Shown in pieces: positions 4,988 through 11,660 of a stretch of 12,567 bases of DNA. The stretch's first letter is position 1. Each line of letters starts with the position of its first letter. The notes under the pieces were generated by a model, which saw nothing but the letters and a program-made list of their open reading frames with translations, made no database searches and was not told the origin of the DNA. The stretch lies in assembly GCA_012511395.1 (NCBI GenBank), contig JAAZGD010000093.1:1-12567 (forward strand), read 5' to 3'. The position numbers and the translations under genes are program-made. This DNA is from Clostridiales bacterium. Its GTDB lineage: Bacteria; Bacillota; Clostridia; Peptostreptococcales; Anaerovoracaceae.

Positions 4988-6929
4988 GAAGAGGGCAGTA
5001 AACCTCCTTCTTATACTTTTATTATCAGTGATGCTTCTTCCATTTTCCATGGGAGAAGCTTTTGGATACGATGAAAGCATGAAAACCACCAACTTCGATG
5101 TCAGTGTGGTTTTATATGAAGATCACACCATGGATGTTAAGGAAACCATTACAGTGGATTTCTTAAGCCCTCATCACGGGATTTTCAGGAACATCGTATA
5201 TAAAGGTAAAACTGAGGAAGAGTATAAAGGTCAGGTTTATGATGCTGTGTATAATAACAAAATCCGGGATGTAAAAGTAAATGGCTATGACCTTAACACT
5301 TATTCTGAAGGAGAGTTTTACGTAATGCAGATAGGCTCTGCCAACTATTATCTGGAAGGGCCTACCACTTACGAAATAGATTATAGGGTAGAGGTGCGGG
5401 AACAAAAAAACAGGGATTTTGATCACTTCTATTACAATTTAATACCTGACGGATGGTCAACACCCATAGAGAATGCCCACATCACCGTAACATTTCCTAA
5501 ACCCGTAAAGAGGGAAGAGGTGGAAATCCTTTACGGTAATTACGCTGATACAAGAATCAGCGACTATGAGTTAAGCGGGGACGGAAGAGCTCTGTCTGTA
5601 TCTTTTACGGATTTAGAGTATCAGTGGGCTGTAACTGTAAGAGGCGCTTTTGATGAAGGGTATTTTACGGGAGCAAAGGACTTTGATTGGGCTTTGAAGG
5701 CTTTGCTTTTAGGTCTTATACTCTCTCCTGTTCTGGCTTTTCTTTTGTGGTTCAGATATGGCAGAGATCCTTTCCTTGTAAAGACGGTGGAGTTTTATTC
5801 ACCGCCCGGAATTTCCTCGGCAGAAGCAGGCTACATAATTGACGGTAATATTGACAGGCAGGATATGGTAAGCCTTGTAGTATATTTGGCAGATCAAGGG
5901 TATTTGACCATAAAAGGAGATGAAGAAGGGAAAAATATTATACTTCACAAGGTCAAGGATCTTCCGCAAAACGCAAAAGTATATTTACAAACCTTCTTCA
6001 AGGGACTTTTTACCGGCGAGAATGGGACATCTGTAGCAGAGATGAATATGAAAGACTTAAAAGGCAGCTTTTATAGTCACTATACAGGTGCAAGATCACA
6101 GCTTGATGCTCTTTATACTTTAAGAGAGGAAAACAGGCTTTTTGAGCCCAGCTCCAAGGGCGCAAGAAGATTTTCTAAAGTGCTTCTCCTTGTGCCTTCT
6201 GTATTTTCCTTGGCCTTTGGTTCTGTGTACTTAACAGGCTCAGGGGAACTTGCTGCTTTAGGGTTGCCTACAATAATATTGATACTTTTGGGAGCAAGAG
6301 GCTTTACCAAGAATTTCGATAGAAAAGAGGCGAGAAAAAAGCATAGCTTGTTTGCGGGAAATATTTTCAGTTTACTTCTTCTTACAATAGGCTTGCTAAT
6401 ACCCATAGGGGCATTGCTGTCCATAGGGCTTCCTGCTTATCTTGTGGCTGCCATACCTTTTTCCACGGTAATAATTCTTATTCTTTCAGTCATTATGAAA
6501 AAGAGGACTGCAAAAGGAAATGAGCTCTTAGGAAAGGTACTGGGGTTCAGAGATTTTATTAAAAAAGCAGAGCTTGATAGAATTAAGGTCCTGCTTGAAG
6601 AGGACCCTCAGTACTTCTACCACGTTTTACCTTTTGCTTATGCCTTTGGCCTTACGAATCAGTGGATTAAGAAGTTTGAAGAAATATCAATTGAACCGCC
6701 TTCATTTGCAGACCCCTCCATAGTAAATCAATCCTTTCTGCCTGCATATTGGCTTTCAAATATGATGTCAGGTGTTAATAACACCTTTGCAAACGTTGCC
6801 ATACCAAGCTCAGAGCTAAGAGGGGGCAGCTCCTCCCATGGAGGAGGCCGTTCGGGAGGCGGAGGTTTTTCCGGAGGCGGCGGCTTCTCGGGCGGTGGAA
6901 TGGGCGGCGGCGGAGGCGGAGGCTGGTAG
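4968..6929 (+). CDS. DUF2207 membrane protein with glycine-rich tail
   Basis: The frame is open from further upstream, but the start is taken as the ATG at 4968. From there a clean signal peptide appears: basic RLNFKKR, hydrophobic LLLILLLSVMLLPF and a likely cut after AFG near residue 33. The 653-residue protein then has an extracytoplasmic beta-rich DUF2207 domain (about 35-240), a membrane helix (243-262) and a cytoplasmic winged-helix-like segment (SSAEAGYIIDGNID... to about 400). Two hydrophobic pairs (about 404-443 and 465-508) and a final domain with FAYAFGLTNQWIKKFE (556-571) follow. Residues 619-653 are mostly Gly with Ser, Phe and a terminal Trp, typical of the family. Function is unknown. 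The ribosome binding site is weak, and the start lies 20 bases inside lemA, so translation probably depends on lemA. Confidence 0.88.
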   Translation: MLRLNFKKRAVNLLLILLLSVMLLPFSMGEAFGYDESMKTTNFDVSVVLYEDHTMDVKETITVDFLSPHHGIFRNIVYKGKTEEEYKGQVYDAVYNNKIRDVKVNGYDLNTYSEGEFYVMQIGSANYYLEGPTTYEIDYRVEVREQKNRDFDHFYYNLIPDGWSTPIENAHITVTFPKPVKREEVEILYGNYADTRISDYELSGDGRALSVSFTDLEYQWAVTVRGAFDEGYFTGAKDFDWALKALLLGLILSPVLAFLLWFRYGRDPFLVKTVEFYSPPGISSAEAGYIIDGNIDRQDMVSLVVYLADQGYLTIKGDEEGKNIILHKVKDLPQNAKVYLQTFFKGLFTGENGTSVAEMNMKDLKGSFYSHYTGARSQLDALYTLREENRLFEPSSKGARRFSKVLLLVPSVFSLAFGSVYLTGSGELAALGLPTIILILLGARGFTKNFDRKEARKKHSLFAGNIFSLLLLTIGLLIPIGALLSIGLPAYLVAAIPFSTVIILILSVIMKKRTAKGNELLGKVLGFRDFIKKAELDRIKVLLEEDPQYFYHVLPFAYAFGLTNQWIKKFEEISIEPPSFADPSIVNQSFLPAYWLSNMMSGVNNTFANVAIPSSELRGGSSSHGGGRSGGGGFSGGGGFSGGGMGGGGGGGW

Positions 6930-6956
6930 ACAAAAACCGGGATTACATGATATAAT
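6927..6956 (+). promoter_or_regulatory. Promoter of the 59-residue membrane protein gene
   Basis: TAGACA (6927-6932, five of six to the -35 consensus) and a perfect TATAAT (6951-6956) are 18 bases apart. TGA directly before the -10 makes it an extended -10. The -35 begins in the stop codon of the DUF2207 gene. Transcription would start near 6963, leaving a leader of about 18 bases. Confidence 0.65.
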
Positions 6957-6980
6957 TTTGTGGTTTAACAAGGAGGCACT

Positions 6981-7160
6981 ATGGGTTCCGGATTCATTGG
7001 GAAATTGATATATTTTTGGATATTCATATTAGGGATTCTGTTTATGGCAAAATTTCTCGGCTTTGCGGAGCACAGAAGCACTATGATTATGGTGCTTGTG
7101 GTGGGTACCTTGCTATATGTGGGATTTCAACTGATACGATTTGGGTCCAAAAAGAAATAG
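6981..7160 (+). CDS. Small membrane protein, 59 residues, two predicted helices
   Basis: A short gene that length cut-offs would miss. Translation from the ATG at 6981 gives MGSGFIGKLIYFWIFILGIL and on to a TAG at 7158-7160. Two hydrophobic helices (about 9-28 and 34-52) are joined by the short polar turn AEHRST, and the protein ends in a basic tail, RFGSKKK. This suggests a hairpin in the membrane with both ends in the cytoplasm. Support is good: AAGGAGG (6970-6976) lies four bases upstream, a strong extended -10 promoter precedes it, and a terminator begins just after the stop codon. I know no family for it. It could be a subunit or modulator of a membrane protein such as the DUF2207 neighbour, but only position suggests that. 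Confidence 0.72.
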   Translation: MGSGFIGKLIYFWIFILGILFMAKFLGFAEHRSTMIMVLVVGTLLYVGFQLIRFGSKKK

Positions 7161-7162
7161 AG

Positions 7163-7189
7163 AAGGCGCCGCTTAGCCGGCGCTTTTTT
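7163..7189 (+). terminator. Strong rho-independent terminator between the small gene and dnaE
   Basis: GCGCCG (7166-7171) pairs with CGGCGC (7178-7183) around the 6-base loop CTTAGC. The stem extends by a G-T and two A-T pairs, and six T follow the stem core (7184-7189). It starts a few bases after the TAG of the small gene and ends 14 bases before the dnaE ATG. Confidence 0.85.
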
Positions 7190-7203
7190 AAAGAGAGAGT
7201 AAA

Positions 7204-10200
7204 ATGGCTTTTACCCACTTACACGTACATACGGAATACAGCCTTTTGGATGGGGCCTGTAAAATAAAGGACCTGGTTAAAAAGGCCAAGGAGCTTTCAA
7301 TGGAAGCCCTTGCCATTACAGACCATGGCGCCATGTTTGGCGTTATGGAGTTTTATAATGAATGTAAAAAGGAAGGTATTAAACCTGTTCTGGGCTGCGA
7401 GGTTTATACTGCAAAAAGAACGAGGTTTCAAAAGGAGCCTGAATACGATAAGAATCAAGGCCATTTAATTTTGCTGGCAGAAACACAGGAAGGGTACAGG
7501 AACCTTTTAAAAATCGTGTCTAAAGGCTACATTGAAGGCTTTTATTATAAGCCTAGGGTGGATAAAGAGCTTTTAAGAGAAAACAGCAAGGGAATTATTG
7601 CTTTATCCGCCTGTCTTGCAGGGGAGGTTCAATCACGGCTCTTAGATAATGATTATGAAGGGGCTAAAAAAGAAGCTTTGGAAATGAGGGAAATCTTCGG
7701 GGAAGACAACTTCTTTTTGGAGCTTCAGGACCAAGGATTGCCTGAGGAAGAAAAAATATTCCCTCTTATGGTAAAGCTGGGAGAGGAAACAGGAATACCT
7801 TTTGTTGCCACAAATGATGTTCATTATATAAATAAGGAGGATGCGGAAGCCCACGATATCTTGCTCTGCATTCAGACACAGACTACTCAGGACAGGGAAG
7901 ACAGAATGCGCTTTCCCAACGATCACTTCTATCTGAAATCCGGAAAAGAGATGGAGAAGCTTTTTTCCCATATTCCCCAAGCCCTTGAAAATACAGTTAG
8001 AATAAGTGAGAGATGTAATGTGGACTTCGATTTGTGCACTCTTCATCTGCCTGACTTTACAGCTCCCGATTCAATGGAAAATCATGTTTACTTAAGAAAG
8101 CTTTGTGAAGAAGGCTTGATGAAAAGATACGGAAAAGACTGGGAGAGCCATAAGGAACGCCTTGATTACGAGCTTGAAGTCATTGCGGATATGCAGTATG
8201 TGGAATACTTTCTCATAGTCTGGGATTTCATCAGATATGCAAAATCTCAAAATATTATGGTAGGGCCGGGGAGAGGCTCAGCTGCAGGCTCTCTTGTAGC
8301 CTATTCCTTGGGAATAACCGATATCGACCCTATTAAGTATTCCTTGATATTTGAAAGGTTTCTTAATCCGGAAAGAATTTCAATGCCTGATATAGATATT
8401 GATTTTTGCTATGAGAGAAGGCAGGAAGTAATAGATTACGTAATTGAAAAATACGGAAAAGACAGGGTAACTCAAATAATCACCTTTGGCACAATGAAGG
8501 CAAAGGCAGCCATCAGAGATGTGGGAAGAGCCTTGAATATGGCATACCAGGAGGTGGACAGAATCGCAAAAGCCGTTCCCAACGATTTAGGTATGACCTT
8601 GGAAAGGGCATTGGAGATAAGTCCAGAGCTTAAAGAAAGCTATGAGGACAGCCCCAAGGTAAAGAAGCTGATAGATATGGCCATGGCAGTGGAAGGCCTT
8701 GTAAGGCATGCATCAACCCATGCAGCAGGAGTAGTTATATCAAAGGAACCCATAGTGGAATACGTACCCTTGTACCTTGGAGATAAAGGGGTGGCAACTC
8801 AATTTCCCATGACTACCATTGAAGAGCTGGGCCTTTTAAAAATGGACTTTTTGGGCCTCAGGAACTTAACGGTCATAAGAGATGCTCTTGCAATCATTAA
8901 AGAGAACAAAGATGTGGACATAGATTTTTCCACCATGGAATACGATGATAAAAAGGTGTATGAGCTTATTTCTTCGGGAAACACAGACGGGCTCTTCCAG
9001 CTGGAATCAGAAGGCATGACTCAGTTTATGAAGAATCAGAAACCTGATAACTTTGAGGATATTGTGGCTGGAATATCTCTTTACAGACCGGGACCCATGG
9101 CGTCTATTCCCACCTACATTGAAAATAAAAAGAACCCTGAAAACATAGAATATCTCCATGAATCCCTGATACCTATTCTTTCCGTTACCTATGGCTGTCT
9201 CATATATCAGGAACAGGTGATGGAGATAGTAAGAAAGCTGGCAGGTTACTCCTACGGTCGAAGCGACATAGTGAGAAGAGCCATGGGCAAAAAGAAGATG
9301 GATGTTATGCTGAAGGAACAGGATATTTTCGTTTACGGAAATGAGGAGGTAAGGGGCTGTGAGAAAAACGGTATTCCCGTAGATATTGCAGAGGAAATAT
9401 TTCAGCAGATGGTAAGCTTTGCAGAATATGCCTTTAACAAGTCCCATGCCGCAGCTTACGCCGTAATAGCATATCAGACAGGATATCTGAAAGCCCACTA
9501 TCCCGTGGAATTTATGGCAGCTCTTATAACCTCCGTTATGGGAGACGGAACCCAGGTGGCAAAATATATTAAGAATTGCCAAGAAATGAATATTAAAGTG
9601 TTGCCTCCCGATGTTAATTATTCGGAAAAGTGCTTTTCCACAAAGGACGGTGACATTAGATTTGGACTTGCAGGTGTAAAAAACGTGGGAGGCCAGACCA
9701 TTGAGGCCATAATTGATGCAAGGGACAGAAAGGGAAGGTTTACGGATATTCAAAACTTCTTTAACACCGTTGAGACAAAGGAACTTAACAAAAAAGCTGT
9801 GGAAAGCCTTATAAAGGCAGGAGCCTTTGACTCCATTATGGACAACAGGGCAAGAGCGCTTTTAGAAGCGGAAAGGCTTATGGATAATGCACAAAAGGAT
9901 TCAAGAAAGAATATAGAAGGCCAAATCTCGCTGTTTCAAGGCGCTTTGGATAACAGCCATATAACAGGGATAAGTGATTACGGGTTTAGAGATGTAAATG
10001 ATTTTGACACAAAAACTAAACTAGCCTTTGAAAAGGAAAACCTGGGAGTCTATATATCGGATCATCCCTTGAACAGGAGAAAGGATGAGATTGAAAAAAA
10101 GGTTACCCTTACAAGCAAGGCACTGAAGGATGAAGAAAACCAGACAACTATGGGAGTAATAAGAGACGGCATGGATGTAACGGTGGCCGGCATTCTGGTA

Positions 10201-10668
10201 AACAAAAGGACTCTTGTAACAAAGAACGGAAAGCTTATGGCATTTCTTACGGTAGAAGACTTTTACGGAACCATTGAGGTTGTGGTATTCCCCAACACTT
10301 ATGAAAGTTCAAGTCATTGCTTCACAAATGACAGCATTTTAATAATTCGTGGTAAAATAGACCTTAAGGAAGATGAAGAGCCGAAAATTCTTGCATCCAC
10401 CGTTGAATTTTTAGGTGAGGAGGAGTGCTCTGAAAAAGAAGGAATATTGAAAATCCTGGTAGGGGAGAACATTTCCGTTGAAGAGATGGAAGCCTACAAG
10501 GAAGTCTTTAAAAGGAATAAAGGCGCCACCCCCGTGGTAATGTACAAAGGGGAAAAGGGGGGACGCGTCGGAGTTGATAAAAGCCTTTATGTGGAGGTTA
10601 CCAAAGAGCTTTTAGAGGAGCTTAAGCTTTTGGCAGGTGAAAATAATTTAAAGTATTGTGAGGATTAA
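7204..10668 (+). CDS. dnaE: DNA polymerase III alpha subunit (DnaE-type)
   Basis: The enzyme is a C-family replicative DNA polymerase; in Bacillota with PolC as main replicase, DnaE commonly extends primers and assists lagging-strand synthesis. The 1154-residue protein has a PHP domain (1 to about 270) whose metal ligands all look present: His7, His9, Asp16, His41, Glu66, His87, Cys137, Asp205 and His207. The polymerase core follows, with GPGRGSAAGS, PDIDIDF (Asp396 and Asp398 catalytic) and the third aspartate Asp548 in KMDFLGLRNL. Then come FNKSHAAAYA, a helix-hairpin-helix region near 820-880 and an OB fold near 990-1070. No intein or frameshift is visible. The ribosome binding site is modest (GAGAGAG, 7193-7199). 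It begins 14 bases after a strong terminator, with no obvious promoter between. pfkA starts two bases after its stop. Confidence 0.96.
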   Translation: MAFTHLHVHTEYSLLDGACKIKDLVKKAKELSMEALAITDHGAMFGVMEFYNECKKEGIKPVLGCEVYTAKRTRFQKEPEYDKNQGHLILLAETQEGYRNLLKIVSKGYIEGFYYKPRVDKELLRENSKGIIALSACLAGEVQSRLLDNDYEGAKKEALEMREIFGEDNFFLELQDQGLPEEEKIFPLMVKLGEETGIPFVATNDVHYINKEDAEAHDILLCIQTQTTQDREDRMRFPNDHFYLKSGKEMEKLFSHIPQALENTVRISERCNVDFDLCTLHLPDFTAPDSMENHVYLRKLCEEGLMKRYGKDWESHKERLDYELEVIADMQYVEYFLIVWDFIRYAKSQNIMVGPGRGSAAGSLVAYSLGITDIDPIKYSLIFERFLNPERISMPDIDIDFCYERRQEVIDYVIEKYGKDRVTQIITFGTMKAKAAIRDVGRALNMAYQEVDRIAKAVPNDLGMTLERALEISPELKESYEDSPKVKKLIDMAMAVEGLVRHASTHAAGVVISKEPIVEYVPLYLGDKGVATQFPMTTIEELGLLKMDFLGLRNLTVIRDALAIIKENKDVDIDFSTMEYDDKKVYELISSGNTDGLFQLESEGMTQFMKNQKPDNFEDIVAGISLYRPGPMASIPTYIENKKNPENIEYLHESLIPILSVTYGCLIYQEQVMEIVRKLAGYSYGRSDIVRRAMGKKKMDVMLKEQDIFVYGNEEVRGCEKNGIPVDIAEEIFQQMVSFAEYAFNKSHAAAYAVIAYQTGYLKAHYPVEFMAALITSVMGDGTQVAKYIKNCQEMNIKVLPPDVNYSEKCFSTKDGDIRFGLAGVKNVGGQTIEAIIDARDRKGRFTDIQNFFNTVETKELNKKAVESLIKAGAFDSIMDNRARALLEAERLMDNAQKDSRKNIEGQISLFQGALDNSHITGISDYGFRDVNDFDTKTKLAFEKENLGVYISDHPLNRRKDEIEKKVTLTSKALKDEENQTTMGVIRDGMDVTVAGILVNKRTLVTKNGKLMAFLTVEDFYGTIEVVVFPNTYESSSHCFTNDSILIIRGKIDLKEDEEPKILASTVEFLGEEECSEKEGILKILVGENISVEEMEAYKEVFKRNKGATPVVMYKGEKGGRVGVDKSLYVEVTKELLEELKLLAGENNLKYCED

Positions 10669-10670
10669 AG

Positions 10671-11633
10671 ATGAAAACCATAGGAGTACTGACAAGCGGA
10701 GGAGACTCCCCCGGCATGAACGCAGCAATCAGAGCTTGTGTTAGAACGGGAATTTATATGGGCATGAAGGTTCACGGCATCGAAAGAGGCTTTGAAGGCT
10801 TAATAGAAGGAGAGATTAAGGAGATGGATGTGTCTTCTGTATCCGATATCCTCCATAGAGGAGGCACAGTTTTAAGGACTGCAAGATCGGACAGATTCCT
10901 GACAGAGGAAGGCTTCAAAAGAGCTTTAAACATGCTGGAAAATTTTGCCATAGAAGGCCTTGTTATCATCGGAGATGACGGCTCTATGATAGGAGGTCAA
11001 AGGCTGTCAGAGGCAGGAATAACAGTTATGATAGTCCCGGGGACCATCGATAACGATTTAGCTTATACTGATTTTTCCGTAGGCTTTGATACTGCTGTAA
11101 ACACAGTTCTTTCTTCCATAAGCAATATTAGGGACACTTCATCCTCTCATGAAAGAAGTACGGTAATAGAGGTTATGGGCAGACAGTGCGGTGATATAGC
11201 CCTTTACTCAGGGGTTACGGGAGGTGCTGAAACTATATTGATTCCCGAGGTGCCTGTAGATATAAATAGAGTGGCAAGAAAGATAATTCAAGGCAGAAAC
11301 AGAGGAAAGCTTCACAATATAATAGTAAAGGCTGAAGGTGTGGAAATCCGTTCCCAGGAGTTGGCTGAAATTATTAAGGAAAGAACGGGAGTAGATACAA
11401 AGATTGTAGTTTTAAGCTACGTTCAAAGAGGCGGTTCACCTACTGCAAGGGACAGGCTTTTGGCCAGCAGGACGGCATTTAAGGCAGTGGAGCTTTTAAA
11501 GGAGGACAGCACCAGCAAGGCTGTGGGAATAAACGGAAATGAAATTGTGGCCTATGACCTTCTTGATGCAATCAGAATGAAAAGAGACCTGGATAAAACT
11601 TTCCTGGAATTAGCCGATATTTTATCTATTTAA
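10671..11633 (+). CDS. pfkA: 6-phosphofructokinase, bacterial ATP type, with altered active-site signatures
   Basis: It would phosphorylate fructose 6-phosphate to fructose 1,6-bisphosphate, the committed step of glycolysis. The 320 residues align almost without gaps with E. coli PfkA. SGGDSPGMNAAI (9-20), Arg72, the catalytic PGTIDND loop (Asp127), Arg162, MGR (169-171) and Glu222 are all present. Allosteric residues Arg21, Arg25, Arg154, Arg211 and Lys213 remain, but position 54 is Val instead of Arg. Two signature positions deviate: the nucleotide loop reads GDDGS (101-105) instead of GGDGS, and the C-terminal signature reads LSYVQRGG, with Tyr250 where E. coli has His249. Gly104, associated with ATP rather than pyrophosphate, is kept. 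The gene is two bases after dnaE, with GAGGA in the dnaE end as ribosome binding site, so the two are co-translated or closely linked. It ends in a bidirectional terminator. Confidence 0.93.
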   Translation: MKTIGVLTSGGDSPGMNAAIRACVRTGIYMGMKVHGIERGFEGLIEGEIKEMDVSSVSDILHRGGTVLRTARSDRFLTEEGFKRALNMLENFAIEGLVIIGDDGSMIGGQRLSEAGITVMIVPGTIDNDLAYTDFSVGFDTAVNTVLSSISNIRDTSSSHERSTVIEVMGRQCGDIALYSGVTGGAETILIPEVPVDINRVARKIIQGRNRGKLHNIIVKAEGVEIRSQELAEIIKERTGVDTKIVVLSYVQRGGSPTARDRLLASRTAFKAVELLKEDSTSKAVGINGNEIVAYDLLDAIRMKRDLDKTFLELADILSI

Positions 11634-11634
11634 A

Positions 11635-11660
11635 AAAGAGGAGGTTTAATCCTCCTCTTT
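11635..11660. terminator. Bidirectional terminator between pfkA and dinB
   Basis: AAAGAGGAGG (11635-11644) pairs perfectly with CCTCCTCTTT (11651-11660) around the loop TTTAAT. The A and T runs are part of the 10-bp stem, so each strand ends in a T-rich arm. The dinB stop codon (11646-11648) lies in the loop and its last codons in the stem. Confidence 0.8.

Noticed and set aside
6826..6926. GC-rich, repeat-like GGAGGCGG stretch
   Set aside because: It encodes the glycine-rich tail typical of DUF2207 proteins, so it is a coding repeat and not a mobile or regulatory element.
7016..7267. Open frame overlapping the small membrane gene and the start of dnaE
   Set aside because: It runs through the terminator hairpin and into dnaE out of frame, has no ribosome binding site and gives no recognisable protein.
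9007..9753. Long minus-strand open frame inside dnaE
   Set aside because: It is antisense to the well-conserved DnaE polymerase core, has a cysteine- and histidine-rich composition typical of a reversed frame, and lacks a ribosome binding site. The same applies to 7642-8046.
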